From: Marispirochaeta sp.
GTDB lineage: Bacteria; Spirochaetota; Spirochaetia; JC444; Marispirochaetaceae
DNA length: 64,000 nt
Reading direction: 5' to 3'
NCBI RefSeq assembly: GCF_963668165.1
Contig: NZ_OY764212.1
Span: forward strand, 682,001-746,000
Position 1 is the stretch's first letter. The number at the start of each line of letters is the position of its first letter. The notes below the pieces were generated by a model, which saw only the letters and a program-made list of their open reading frames with translations, did not search any database and was not told the DNA's origin. Below, one piece after another: positions 17,031-26,022 of the stretch. Position numbers and translations under genes: made by a program.

Positions 17031-17555
17031 TTACTGTTTTTGTAATGTATAGTCCTGCTCCGATGCATATCTGTCTGCAAGAGATCCCGCTTTCAGCAGG
17101 AGCTCTTCAAGCCCGTGCCGCCGGCTGCGTCCGCACTCATGGGCAGGCCTGCTGCAGATAAGGCAGCGTCGCGGTCCAAGTCTCAGAGCCGCGCGGTCAA
17201 GCTGCGGTGAATCCGGGGCATGCAGATCAATATCAAACAGGCGTCCCAGGGGGTGGGTCTCCTCAATGCGTATGGCCTTCTTTTTCAGTGTCAGGGGATC
17301 TCCTTTTACCACACCGTACCACTCAAAGCCGCTGGGGAGCAGGCAGGATTTTTCGTGCTGCGGGGAAAAGGCTTCCCGGGCAGCGTTGACCCCGGCGGAG
17401 AATACCTGATCCGCCCATTCCGGGGTCTTGTCCGGACCGGGAATGTTCAGGGTCAGCACAACAATGGGCAGCCGGTAACGGAACAGGAAGCTTCTGATCC
17501 TGCGGCTTCTGTCCTCCCTGGCGAAGAGCAGCTCTTCCAGTTTAATCCGTGCCAT
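17031..17555 (-). CDS. citX: CitX, holo-citrate lyase acyl-carrier-protein synthase
   Basis: A 174-residue protein of the CitX family, with the N-terminal LLFAREDRSRRIRSFL and RYRLPIVVLTLNIPGPDK and the later RRCLICSRPAHECGRSRRH stretch that is typical of it. CitX transfers the 2'-(5''-triphosphoribosyl)-3'-dephospho-CoA group made by CitG to the serine of CitD, giving active holo-ACP. Its ATG lies inside the last 14 bp of citG, so translation is coupled. It closes the citrate lyase maturation set of this cluster. Confidence 0.9.
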   Translation of the reverse strand: MARIKLEELLFAREDRSRRIRSFLFRYRLPIVVLTLNIPGPDKTPEWADQVFSAGVNAAREAFSPQHEKSCLLPSGFEWYGVVKGDPLTLKKKAIRIEETHPLGRLFDIDLHAPDSPQLDRAALRLGPRRCLICSRPAHECGRSRRHGLEELLLKAGSLADRYASEQDYTLQKQ

Positions 17556-18480
17556 TGCTTATGCGTTCCCGGGTTGCTTCATACACAAAAAGGGTTCCGG
17601 CCAGAAGATCGGCACAGCCTCCGGGACTAATGCCCCTGCTGATCAGCTCTTTGTTCATGTGTCTTACGTAACTCATTCCGGCATCTGTACGTACACCGCC
17701 GAGATAAAGAACTTCTGCGCTCATATCCTGCACATATTTCAGTGCATTAATCCCACCCCGGTGAACGATGGTTGTATCCTGAGCGCGGCTCATAATGGCA
17801 AGCAGGGCCTGCAGAGAAGCATCATTGACTGAATACCCCCGGCTGCACATGCCTGCGTAGACCGGGAGCCCGTATTCAAAGATCACCGGAAAGCCGGACT
17901 CCGCCTCTCCCCGGATACCCGTCAATCCGAAACGCAGAAACAACCTTTCTCCGTGGCTGAGTTCCCGCTCCTGGCTAAGACCGGTAATCAGTTCCTGTTC
18001 AACCATCCCCCGGGTCATGCTTCGAACCCCGTGCTGCAGAGCCGGGACACCGATACTGGAGACAGATGCAGCGGCAGCGCTTAAGAGCATCAGCACAAAA
18101 ATCTGCCCCTTGTGGGTGTTTACACCTCTGGTGGCGCTGAACATGGCCTTCTCGGCGGAAAGGCCGATGTGCCGTACGTCCTGCCAGAGATCAACATCCG
18201 CACTCCTCCCAGACGCGCACTGCATTGCTGTGGAAAAATAAGGGGCTACGGCTTCAATACTGCGGCGAAAACACAGATAGTCCATGTCGCTGTGAGCACC
18301 GTTATCCTCCCGGTCAACGAGTCCGGGCTTTGGACTCGTATCAAGCTCCTGAAGCATGGCCCAGCCCGGAAGCGGGAACAGGCTTTCGGTTCGAGCCTGT
18401 TCCCTGTCCTGCCTTGACCGGCTCGCAAAATAAGGCTCAGGTTCGTGAAGCTGCGTTTTTTCGTTTAACGATAAAATCAC
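17542..18480 (-). CDS. citG: CitG, triphosphoribosyl-dephospho-CoA synthase
   Basis: A 312-residue protein with the CitG/MdcB signature TSPKPGLVDREDNGAHSDMD, followed by GVNTHKGQIFVLMLL and RHMNKELISRGISPGGCADLL. It makes the prosthetic-group precursor of citrate lyase from ATP and dephospho-CoA. The best available start is a GTG at 18480, which overlaps the 3' end of tctA by 44 bp; no ATG is available before the conserved region, so coupling to tctA translation is likely. The first 45 residues are poorly conserved and the true start is uncertain. Confidence 0.88.
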   Translation of the reverse strand: MILSLNEKTQLHEPEPYFASRSRQDREQARTESLFPLPGWAMLQELDTSPKPGLVDREDNGAHSDMDYLCFRRSIEAVAPYFSTAMQCASGRSADVDLWQDVRHIGLSAEKAMFSATRGVNTHKGQIFVLMLLSAAAASVSSIGVPALQHGVRSMTRGMVEQELITGLSQERELSHGERLFLRFGLTGIRGEAESGFPVIFEYGLPVYAGMCSRGYSVNDASLQALLAIMSRAQDTTIVHRGGINALKYVQDMSAEVLYLGGVRTDAGMSYVRHMNKELISRGISPGGCADLLAGTLFVYEATRERISNGTD

Positions 18481-19942
18481 GTACTATCGGTCCCGCAATG
18501 GAAATAATGGTCAGAATTATAAGAATGATACAGAGCGGTGATGCAAAAAAGATCTTCAGACTTCCGTTGGATATTACGAAAGCCTGACGGAAGGACTGTT
18601 CCATATCGTTTCCTACTATTACCGCCAGAATAAGGGGCGTTGCGGGGATCCTGGCTGCGGAGAGAAAATACCCCACAACACCAAATATGATCAGCAGGTA
18701 AAAATCGATCACACTGTAGCTGATGGCGTAGGTCCCGACAAACGCAAGACCAAGCACTATGGGATACAGAACCCTCGGCGGTACAGAGAGTACACGCACA
18801 AGAGCACCGGCCATGGGTATATTGATAAAGGCCAGAATAATATTCCCCACGAACATGCTCGCTATCAGGGCCCAGACAACGGTGGACTGCTGCTGGAACA
18901 GCATCGGTCCCGGCTGCAGGCCGAGCATCAGGAGGGCTCCCATCATAACTGCAGTGGTTCCCGATCCGGGTATCCCTAAGGTCAGCATGGGAATCATAGC
19001 CCCTACCGAGGCGGCATTGTTGGCTGCTTCCGGTGCCGCGACTCCTTCGATCGCGCCTTTTCCAAACTCATCAGGATGGTCGGACAGGTTCTTTTCGTTA
19101 TTGTAGGAAAGCAGCGAAGCCATTGTTCCGCCGGCCCCCGGCAGGGCACCGATAAAGAAGCCGAAAGGAGACGACCGCAGAATGGGCCACACACAGCGCT
19201 TCCACTGGGCCATGCTTATCCAGATTCTTCCGAACTTGGTCTGGGCCTTCTTGTGACCTTCCGCTATGTTACGAAAGCTCTTAAAGACCTCCCCCAGGGC
19301 AAACACGGCGATTATTACAACCAGGAAATCGATGCCTGCTTCCAACTCGAGTATACCGAAGGTAAAGCGTTTGATCCCCGATTGGCCGTCGATTCCGATG
19401 GTGGCTATCATGAGACCCAGAAGAGTAGCAATAAAGCCTTTCAGACTGTCTCCTTTACTCATGGAGGCCGTAGCCGAAAGGGCAAAGACAAAGAGCATAA
19501 AATATTCGGCGGGCCCGAACCTGAGGGCAAAGCGGGCAACCGGAAGCGCCACCGCTACCATTAGAATTGTGGCGATTATACCGCCAATAAAGGATGCAAT
19601 GGCGGATATCGCCAGAGCAGCTTCCGCCTCACCCTTAAGAGTCATTGGATACCCGTCAAAGGTTGCAGCCACTGCTGCCCCGTCTCCCGGGGTATTAATC
19701 AGGATAGAGGACCTTGATCCCCCGTACATGGCGCCGTAGTAGACCCCCGCCATGGTAATAAGGGAGGCTGTCGGACCCATTACAAAGGTCAGGGGCAGCA
19801 GAACCGCTACACCTGTGGCAGGGCCAAGACCGGGAAGCATCCCGATTACCGTTCCGAGAATTCCCCCGATGGTAACCCACAGTATGTTCAACGGCTGTAT
19901 AGCAATTCCCAGTCCCTGAAACAGAAAAGTAAGTGTTTCCAT
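18437..19942 (-). CDS. tctA: TctA, large membrane subunit of tripartite tricarboxylate transporter
   Basis: A 501-residue, highly hydrophobic protein with about 11-12 membrane segments and the TctA motifs GMLPGLGPATGVAVLLPLTF near the N-terminus and GALPGAGGTMASLLSY midway. The two glycine-rich loops are the repeated signature of this permease family. It carries citrate or a related tricarboxylate together with TctB and TctC. An AGGAG site precedes the ATG. Order tctC-tctB-tctA and placement between citF and citG tie it to citrate uptake. Confidence 0.93.
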   Translation of the reverse strand: METLTFLFQGLGIAIQPLNILWVTIGGILGTVIGMLPGLGPATGVAVLLPLTFVMGPTASLITMAGVYYGAMYGGSRSSILINTPGDGAAVAATFDGYPMTLKGEAEAALAISAIASFIGGIIATILMVAVALPVARFALRFGPAEYFMLFVFALSATASMSKGDSLKGFIATLLGLMIATIGIDGQSGIKRFTFGILELEAGIDFLVVIIAVFALGEVFKSFRNIAEGHKKAQTKFGRIWISMAQWKRCVWPILRSSPFGFFIGALPGAGGTMASLLSYNNEKNLSDHPDEFGKGAIEGVAAPEAANNAASVGAMIPMLTLGIPGSGTTAVMMGALLMLGLQPGPMLFQQQSTVVWALIASMFVGNIILAFINIPMAGALVRVLSVPPRVLYPIVLGLAFVGTYAISYSVIDFYLLIIFGVVGYFLSAARIPATPLILAVIVGNDMEQSFRQAFVISNGSLKIFFASPLCIILIILTIISIAGPIVRDFIVKRKNAASRT

Positions 19943-19951
19943 GGTGAACTC

Positions 19952-20416
19952 CTAAAACCAGATAATCGGTGTTTGCGGAAGATAGACCCCGAGGGTCTTG
20001 GCAAACAGCAGATAGATAAAAAGGCTGAAGGTCAGCGAAACCACCGTGTTGACCTTCCATTTTGCTGCTCCATTAAACAGGAACAGCTCCGCCTGCAGAA
20101 AAACAAAGGTGGAAAGCACATACCCGATGGGTTTGAACAGCACTGCGTACATAACGCCGAAGAGACAGGTGAAAATGATCTTCGACAGAAAGGGGTTCAC
20201 GGTACCATGGGCTGTTTTTCCGTCCTTCTTTATGCGCAGAAACTCCCTGAAAAGAAGATACGCGGAGCAGAGTATCATTAAAACTCCCAACCCGGCGGGA
20301 AAAACCTTGGGAGCATGAGGAATCCCTACGCTGGCTGCCGGCAGATTCAGACTCATCCAGGTTACGGCCAGTCCGATGACTAAAGAAATGGCTCCGGAAA
20401 TCAGTGTCATATTCAT
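19952..20416 (-). CDS. tctB: TctB, small membrane subunit of tripartite tricarboxylate transporter
   Basis: A 154-residue protein with four predicted membrane helices, for example LISGAISLVIGLAVTWMSL at the start and LTFSLFIYLLFAKTLGVYLP at the end. This fits TctB, whose sequence is poorly conserved but whose size and topology are constant. The ATG at 20416 has GAGG 6 nt upstream; a GTG at 20428 in the same frame overlaps this site and is less likely. It is 9 bp upstream of tctA. Confidence 0.85.
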   Translation of the reverse strand: MNMTLISGAISLVIGLAVTWMSLNLPAASVGIPHAPKVFPAGLGVLMILCSAYLLFREFLRIKKDGKTAHGTVNPFLSKIIFTCLFGVMYAVLFKPIGYVLSTFVFLQAELFLFNGAAKWKVNTVVSLTFSLFIYLLFAKTLGVYLPQTPIIWF

Positions 20417-20486
20417 TCTTTTCCTCACAGAAAGCGCGAAGCGGTCGCCTCAGGGACGGCCGCTTCGCAGATTGTAATGGACAGGA

Positions 20487-21491
20487 TCAGTCAGCGAGCA
20501 TTCCTATTTCATCAAGGATGCTGCGGTAAGACTGGTCGACCTTTTTCAGGAACGCAAGATACTCGGGACCTTGCATGTAAAAGTCATCCCAGCCGTTCTT
20601 GATTTTTGCCTGCTTCCACTCTTCGGTTTTTACCATCTGGTTCAGGGTATTTACCCAGAAATCAACGGCGTATTGAGGCATTTCGGGGGGACCGAAAAGA
20701 CCGCGCCAGTTCACGAAGGTTTCAGAGATACCTGCTTCCATACAGGTGGGAATTGCCGCCACAACACCTTCGCCAACCCGGTGGTCCGCGGTCTGGGCCA
20801 GGGCTTTGAGGTCTCCGCTTTCGATAAGTCCGCGGACCTCGGAGAGACCGGTAGAGAAAAGGTCGATATGACCGCCCATTACCTGTGCTGCACCAGAATC
20901 GTTAAAGTTGACATAATCAATCTGCCGGAGGTTCTTGACACCTGCAGCCTTGGCCATAATCAGGAACTGAATGTGGTCCATGGAACCGGCAGAAGAGGTC
21001 CCGCCGATCTTTATACTCTTGGGATCCTTCTTAAGGGCATTCATTACATCCATAATGCTGTCGTACTTGGAATCCGCTTTAACAACGAATACCGCGTAGT
21101 CTGCAATCAGGTTCGCAAGGGGGGTCACATTCTCATAGTTCAGGTCAGTTGATCCTGAAAGCTTGGTAAGGATAAGCGGGGGCGAATAGACCGTAATAAT
21201 ATTATCCGCTTTGGGCTTCTCCTGCAGGCTGGCAAGGTGTACAGCACCGCCGGCGCCTGGATTGTTGCGGACCGGCATGGGGACTTTTACAAGACCCGTA
21301 TCCTTCAAGACCTTCGCTACAGTCCGGATAGTCAGGTCCCATCCTCCGCCTGCACCCGAGGGGGCCACAAAATCCAGAGCTCCCTTGGGATACTGGACTT
21401 GTCCGCCCTCTTTTTGCCCTTCTGCCACCAGCGGGGCCGCCAGGGCAAAGCAGATAGAAAGAACCAGCAGGCTTACCATGATTTTTTTCAT
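20487..21491 (-). CDS. tctC: TctC, periplasmic tricarboxylate-binding protein (Bug family)
   Basis: A 334-residue secreted binding protein. Residues 1-23 are a classical signal peptide (MVSLLVLSICFALAAPLVA) with probable cleavage before EGQKEGG. The mature part has the Bug-family motif DFVAPSGAGGGWDLTIRTVA and the later GGTSSAGSMDHIQFLIM, which form the carboxylate pincers in known structures. It delivers citrate or another carboxylate to TctAB. A strong AAGGAG precedes the ATG. It follows citF by 54 bp in the same operon. Confidence 0.92.
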   Translation of the reverse strand: MKKIMVSLLVLSICFALAAPLVAEGQKEGGQVQYPKGALDFVAPSGAGGGWDLTIRTVAKVLKDTGLVKVPMPVRNNPGAGGAVHLASLQEKPKADNIITVYSPPLILTKLSGSTDLNYENVTPLANLIADYAVFVVKADSKYDSIMDVMNALKKDPKSIKIGGTSSAGSMDHIQFLIMAKAAGVKNLRQIDYVNFNDSGAAQVMGGHIDLFSTGLSEVRGLIESGDLKALAQTADHRVGEGVVAAIPTCMEAGISETFVNWRGLFGPPEMPQYAVDFWVNTLNQMVKTEEWKQAKIKNGWDDFYMQGPEYLAFLKKVDQSYRSILDEIGMLAD

Positions 21492-21545
21492 ACAAACTCC
21501 TTATTAGAAAAATTTTCGCAGCCAGGCTGCGTTTTGCGACTATAG

Positions 21546-23084
21546 TTAATCCGCGACGTTTCGAATCACATCGATAATGGTTCCGTCACGGTATTCCACA
21601 AGGCCGACAATCTTGTCGCCGAATTTTATGGGTTCCGGTGTGCCAGCCACCCGTTCAGCCCGTTCTTTTAACTCGTGAATCGTGTACAACGGCAATTTAC
21701 TGCCGCGATAATAGTCAACCAGGTCCTTTCTGCGGGGATTGATGGCGATACCTCTGTCGGTAACCAGGATATCCACGCTTTCGCCGGGGGTAATAACCGT
21801 CAAAACCCGGTCCACAACGCTGGAAATTCTGCCGCGGATCAGGGGCGCCACTACAATAGAGAGACCCGAACCCACGGCTGTATCGGAATGCCCCCCGGAA
21901 GCTCCCATAATTATTCCGTCTGACCCTGTCAGTACATTAACGTTAAAGTCCGTGTCGATCTCCAGGGCGCTCAGGATCACCACGTTCAGCTTGTTCACGG
22001 CACAGCCCTTGTTTAAGGGGTTCGCGTAATAGGAGGCGTCTATTTCCGTGTGCATGGGATTTACAGCAATAGAGTTGACTGCATCCAGGTCAAAACTCTG
22101 TACATCGAGCATGCGCTTGATCAGTCCTTCCTGATGCATCTTTACTATCTGGCTGGTTATGCCCCCCAGGGCCCAGCTGCAGGAGACACCCCGACGGCGC
22201 ATATAGTCCGACAGATAACGGGTTGTCGCCAGAGAGGCCCCGCCGGAACCGGTCTGAAGGGAAAAACCGTCCTCAAAATAGGGGGAATAGGCAATTACAT
22301 CCGCGGCGTTCTGGGCGATTAAAAGGTCCTTGGGATTGCTGGTTATTCTGGTCGCCCCGGTGGCTATGCGGCTGGAATCCCCCACAGAATCAACCACAAC
22401 GATGTGATCTACCAGGTCCTGATCGATACTGAAGGGGGTATTGGGGTACTCCACAAGATTATCTGTTATAAGCACTACCTTGGAGGCATGCTTGGCATCG
22501 ACTATCGCGTAGCCCAGGGAGCCGCAGGCGGACCCTCCGGTAAAGCCGTTGGCATTGCCGTAAACATCGCTGGAAGGAACCCCCAAAAAAGCGACGTCGA
22601 TCTTGATCTGTCCCGTTTCCACTGCCCGTGCCCGTCCACCGTGGGAGTGAAAGAGAACCGGCACATCCATAAGCCCGGCAGAGATCTGCTCCCCGAGTTT
22701 ACTCCTGAGGCCGCTGGTTATAATGCGGCTGATCACCTTGTTTTTTATATGTGGAACAAGCTCGTCATGTACCGTTGTCAGGGAAGAGCTTGCCAGGGTC
22801 AGGTTTTTAATACCCAGATTTGCAATAACATCCATCACCATATTGACGACCTTGTCGCCGTTACGAAAGTGGTGATGAAAAGAAACTGTCATACCGTCTT
22901 TAAGACCGGTTTTGAGCACAGCCTGTTCGACTGTATCCAGCAGTTTATTCAGCCGGGGAAGGTTGCGGTTTCCTTTTTCCTGCCGCACCAGGGGAGTATT
23001 GGCAAAGGCCCCCTGAAAGGGTTTGACTTTTTCGTAACCAGGTATTGTATCGGGGATTTCCCGTCCTATAGCATTCTCAGACAT
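21546..23084 (-). CDS. citF: CitF, citrate lyase alpha subunit (citrate:acetyl-ACP transferase)
   Basis: A 512-residue protein matching CitF throughout, including MTVSFHHHFRNGDKVVNMV near residue 65 and GASGGHSDTAVGSGLSIVVA near 390. It swaps acetyl on the CitD prosthetic group for citrate, giving citryl-ACP and acetate. The ATG overlaps the 3' end of citE by 8 bp. It is of full usual length, about 505-515 residues. Confidence 0.95.
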   Translation of the reverse strand: MSENAIGREIPDTIPGYEKVKPFQGAFANTPLVRQEKGNRNLPRLNKLLDTVEQAVLKTGLKDGMTVSFHHHFRNGDKVVNMVMDVIANLGIKNLTLASSSLTTVHDELVPHIKNKVISRIITSGLRSKLGEQISAGLMDVPVLFHSHGGRARAVETGQIKIDVAFLGVPSSDVYGNANGFTGGSACGSLGYAIVDAKHASKVVLITDNLVEYPNTPFSIDQDLVDHIVVVDSVGDSSRIATGATRITSNPKDLLIAQNAADVIAYSPYFEDGFSLQTGSGGASLATTRYLSDYMRRRGVSCSWALGGITSQIVKMHQEGLIKRMLDVQSFDLDAVNSIAVNPMHTEIDASYYANPLNKGCAVNKLNVVILSALEIDTDFNVNVLTGSDGIIMGASGGHSDTAVGSGLSIVVAPLIRGRISSVVDRVLTVITPGESVDILVTDRGIAINPRRKDLVDYYRGSKLPLYTIHELKERAERVAGTPEPIKFGDKIVGLVEYRDGTIIDVIRNVAD

Positions 23085-23973
23085 TGAACTCCTCCTCGGG
23101 GATCCGCAGACCCGAAGCCTTGGCCATCTCGATTACCCGCTCGGCCCGGTCGACCATGGGCTTGTCCACCATCTTGCCGTCCACAGTAATAACGCCGGTA
23201 TTACGCTTCTTCGCTTCCGCTATACCCCGCATAACCCGCATTGCGGCCTCAACCTCTTTTTCCGTGGGCGCGAAAACATCATGCACCGGACGGATTTGCC
23301 GGGGAGATATGATCGACTTGCCGTCGAAACCGAGCTGTTTTGCCATGCGGACTTCTTCCACAAAGCCTTCCTCGTCGTTCAGATCGGAAAACACCGTATC
23401 CAGGGCGTATATCCCGGCGGCCCGGGCAGCGGTGACCAGGGCTGAGCGGGCGTAGAATATCTCCGTACCCGCCCTGCTCCGGTTTGTCTTCATGTTGGTA
23501 ACATAATCTTCCGCTCCGAAGGCGATGCCGATCAGCCGGGAACTGGCTGTGGCTATCTGGTAGGCATTAAGGATGCCCAGGGGACTTTCGATGGCCGCCA
23601 TCAGACCAATGCTGCCTTCATCCAGACCAATGGACTTCTCCTCTTTCCGGATAAGTTCCTCTACATCATGGATATCCTGGGCGGTCTCGGCCTTGGGAAG
23701 CCGGATAATGTCGGGCCCGGCATTGACCATGGCTTTTATGTCATCCCTGCCGTACTCCGAATCCAGGCCGTTAATTCGGACAACGGTTTCAGTACCTTCG
23801 TAATTCAAGGTTCGCAGGGCGTGAAAAACCAGAAGCCGGGCGCTGTCCTTTTCGTTTACATCGATGGAGTCTTCCAGGTCGAACATGATTGCATCGGAGC
23901 GGTAGATATGGGCATCCTTCACCATGGCGGCGTTGCCTCCGGGAACATACAGCATTGTTCTTCGCAGTTTCAT
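23077..23973 (-). CDS. citE: CitE, citrate lyase beta subunit (citryl-ACP lyase)
   Basis: A 298-residue HpcH/HpaI aldolase-fold protein. The start RRTMLYVPGGNAAMVKDA, the metal and substrate motif MFDLEDSIDVNEKDSAR, and the later GLMAAIESPLGILNAYQIA are characteristic. CitE cleaves citryl-ACP to oxaloacetate and acetyl-ACP, with Mg2+ held by the Glu and Asp of these motifs. It lies 4 bp behind citD and overlaps citF. Confidence 0.95.
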   Translation of the reverse strand: MKLRRTMLYVPGGNAAMVKDAHIYRSDAIMFDLEDSIDVNEKDSARLLVFHALRTLNYEGTETVVRINGLDSEYGRDDIKAMVNAGPDIIRLPKAETAQDIHDVEELIRKEEKSIGLDEGSIGLMAAIESPLGILNAYQIATASSRLIGIAFGAEDYVTNMKTNRSRAGTEIFYARSALVTAARAAGIYALDTVFSDLNDEEGFVEEVRMAKQLGFDGKSIISPRQIRPVHDVFAPTEKEVEAAMRVMRGIAEAKKRNTGVITVDGKMVDKPMVDRAERVIEMAKASGLRIPEEEFNV

Positions 23974-23977
23974 AGCC

Positions 23978-24268
23978 TCATCGCCTCCACTGCATCTGGC
24001 TTATTCCCGCGGCCCGGTAGGCCGCAGCTTCCAGACGGGCCCGGATCGTACAGTCCAGGGCACCTTTATCCTGCAGCAAAACATGAACATCCCGGATTCC
24101 CAGCCCCTCCAGAACCTCCTGTACAACTGTATTAATCCGCTTGCCGAATTGTTTTTTTACGATGCTCTCCAGCTCGATGTGTATGCCCGGCTCGGAGGCG
24201 GGACTGACGGTAACAAGAACATCACTGGACTCCAGAGTCCCGGCAATGCCTTTTTTGGTGATCTTCAC
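23978..24268 (-). CDS. citD: CitD, citrate lyase acyl carrier protein (gamma subunit)
   Basis: A 96-residue protein whose start, GIAGTLESSDVLVTV, aligns with characterised CitD; Ser14 in AGTLES is the expected attachment site of the phosphoribosyl-dephospho-CoA group. The end, DKGALDCTIRARLEAA, is also conserved. The start is GTG, supported by AAGGAGG, and the GTGA overlaps the citC stop by 4 bp. A standard-size subunit in the normal C-D-E-F order. Confidence 0.95.
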   Translation of the reverse strand: MKITKKGIAGTLESSDVLVTVSPASEPGIHIELESIVKKQFGKRINTVVQEVLEGLGIRDVHVLLQDKGALDCTIRARLEAAAYRAAGISQMQWRR

Positions 24269-25305
24269 GCAGATCCTCCTTGAAGTTTGCTGCGGATATC
24301 CTCCGCTTCTGCGGAGCCAAGAAAATCATAGGTGTACGGGGGCACTAATTTCTTCGTATCTTCAGTTTTTCCGGCGGCAATCAGACGCCGTACCTCGGAG
24401 GCGCTTATGGCAGTCCTGTCCGACTCCTTGCGCTCGATCTCAACGACTTCTATGCCATAGCCCGGCAGGATTTCGTGCATGCTCTGGTTGTAACGCCGGG
24501 TAACCGGACAGAAAGGCTCCTGGCCAACGTAGCGTCGTTTAATTCCGGCTGCCGGGGCAATATGCTCACCGAAGATGGTCAGATCCAGGTGTGTGTGGGT
24601 CTCGAAGATCTTTCCCTTGTCCTTGATAAAGTAGCTTGGAAAGGTGGCATTGGAGATGATATAGTCTCCTCCGGGAATGACCCTGACATTTGCCAGGTCC
24701 CGGGTGCCCTCCTTGATCAGCTTCATACGCACATCAAAAGGAAATACCGACCGGTCCTCCTGGACAACAAAGAGAAGAACCAGGGGATTCTCCGCGGCGG
24801 CCCGCTCAACAAGATAGCGGTGTCCAAAGGTAAAAGGATTGCAGTTCATTACCAGAGATGCCGCCAGCAGGCTTTGAGGGTTAAGCCCGGAAAGTTCTGC
24901 AAGATACAATCCAAAATTGCGGCTGTTATCCTCCAGAAGAAGTACATCCTCGGTGGAGGCTATCCGGGTATACCCAAGAGCGGTAAATTGCTCCCTGTTG
25001 TTCGGTGATGTATAGATAAAGAGGGAATCAATACCCTTATTATGGGCCCGGATTTTCAGATAGGTCAGGACTTTGGCGGTAAGATCCTCGCCCCGGTGCT
25101 CCTCATCGACAACGACCCCTTTTACCACCTTTCCGGAAAGCGATCCGGTAGCCACCATGGTGTCACCACTGAAAATGCCGATGGAGTATTCAATATCATC
25201 CTCGTAATCCAGGCCGTGACGTTCAAGAAATCCTGCAACCTTGTCCCGTTCCGATGGAACCCGCGGCGACAGGCTGCGGACACTGACATTTGCCTCCCAA
25301 TCCAT
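24265..25305 (-). CDS. citC: CitC, [citrate lyase] ligase (acetylating)
   Basis: A 346-residue protein with an N-terminal GNAT-like domain (GVVVDEEHRGEDLTAKVL near residue 70) and a C-terminal nucleotidyltransferase domain with MNCNPFTFGHRYLVERAA, in which FTFGH replaces the usual HxGH. CitC acetylates the prosthetic thiol of CitD with acetate and ATP and so switches citrate lyase on. The start is uncertain: ATG at 25305 is chosen by family length, with an in-frame GTG at 25323; neither has a clear Shine-Dalgarno. It is the first structural gene after the response regulator. Confidence 0.9.
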   Translation of the reverse strand: MDWEANVSVRSLSPRVPSERDKVAGFLERHGLDYEDDIEYSIGIFSGDTMVATGSLSGKVVKGVVVDEEHRGEDLTAKVLTYLKIRAHNKGIDSLFIYTSPNNREQFTALGYTRIASTEDVLLLEDNSRNFGLYLAELSGLNPQSLLAASLVMNCNPFTFGHRYLVERAAAENPLVLLFVVQEDRSVFPFDVRMKLIKEGTRDLANVRVIPGGDYIISNATFPSYFIKDKGKIFETHTHLDLTIFGEHIAPAAGIKRRYVGQEPFCPVTRRYNQSMHEILPGYGIEVVEIERKESDRTAISASEVRRLIAAGKTEDTKKLVPPYTYDFLGSAEAEDIRSKLQGGSA

Positions 25306-25361
25306 GATGATAGTGTGATGCACAAATTTGATGCTGTAAGTAAGTGTATCTTTGATTTCTT

Positions 25362-25379
25362 TGTAGGATTTTTCCTACA
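25362..25379. promoter_or_regulatory. Inverted repeat between the response regulator gene and citC
   Basis: TGTAGGA-TTTT-TCCTACA is a perfect 7-bp inverted repeat immediately after the response regulator stop and about 57 bp before the citC start. It lacks the U-run expected of a terminator in either direction. It could be an operator for the cit genes or a small attenuating hairpin. Function is inferred. Confidence 0.45.
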
Positions 25380-26018
25380 TCATGAGATGGGCATCAATTT
25401 GTGCTTATAAACATACTGGGTAAGCTGGGCATTATTCTTCAGGTTCATCTTCTCAAGCAGCCGGCTGCGATAGGTGCTTACCGTTTTTACACTTATATAG
25501 AGTTCGTCGGCAATCTCTGACAGGGTTTTTCCGGAGGCTATGGAAAGCATTACCTGAGTCTCCCGTTCAGAGAGCAGCTCATGGGGCAGAGTCGTGCCGG
25601 GGTGCCGTATGGTTTCCAGGAGAATGCTGGAAGTCGTTTCATTCATGTAATGCTCGCCGCGGGCAACCTGACGGACCGCCCGGACCAGCTCTTCCGGTGC
25701 CGTCGCCTTGTTCAGGCAGCCCGCAGCACCAAGCTTTAAGGCTCTGGCCGCGTATTGGGTTTCCGGCTGTATGCTCAGCATCAGCACCGGCAGTTCGGGG
25801 AACTCCTGCTTGACATCTGCCAGAACGATCATTCCATCCTTGTCAGGAAGGCTTATATCCAGGATCAGGACATCCACAGGGGTCTCCCGAAGCCTGGGCA
25901 GAACTTCACAGCCGCGGCCGGTCTCGTATATTTCAGAAACCGAAAGGGATTCTTCCATAAGCTGAATCAGCCCCCGGCGCAAAACCGGGTGGTCATCGGC
26001 AATTAAAACGCGCAACAT
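25380..26018 (-). CDS. NarL/LuxR-type response regulator of the citrate cluster
   Basis: A 212-residue regulator. The receiver domain has DD at residues 8-9, phospho-acceptor Asp54 in LILDISLPDKDG and the conserved Lys in the region after GAAGCLNKAT. The last 65 residues are a LuxR-type HTH (LSERETQVMLSIASGKTLSEIADELYISVKTV, split by one turn). It starts 4 bp after the stop of the sensor kinase gene, and citC follows on the same strand. It probably activates the citrate genes when its kinase sees its ligand. Confidence 0.9.
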   Translation of the reverse strand: MLRVLIADDHPVLRRGLIQLMEESLSVSEIYETGRGCEVLPRLRETPVDVLILDISLPDKDGMIVLADVKQEFPELPVLMLSIQPETQYAARALKLGAAGCLNKATAPEELVRAVRQVARGEHYMNETTSSILLETIRHPGTTLPHELLSERETQVMLSIASGKTLSEIADELYISVKTVSTYRSRLLEKMNLKNNAQLTQYVYKHKLMPIS

Positions 26019-26022
26019 AGTA

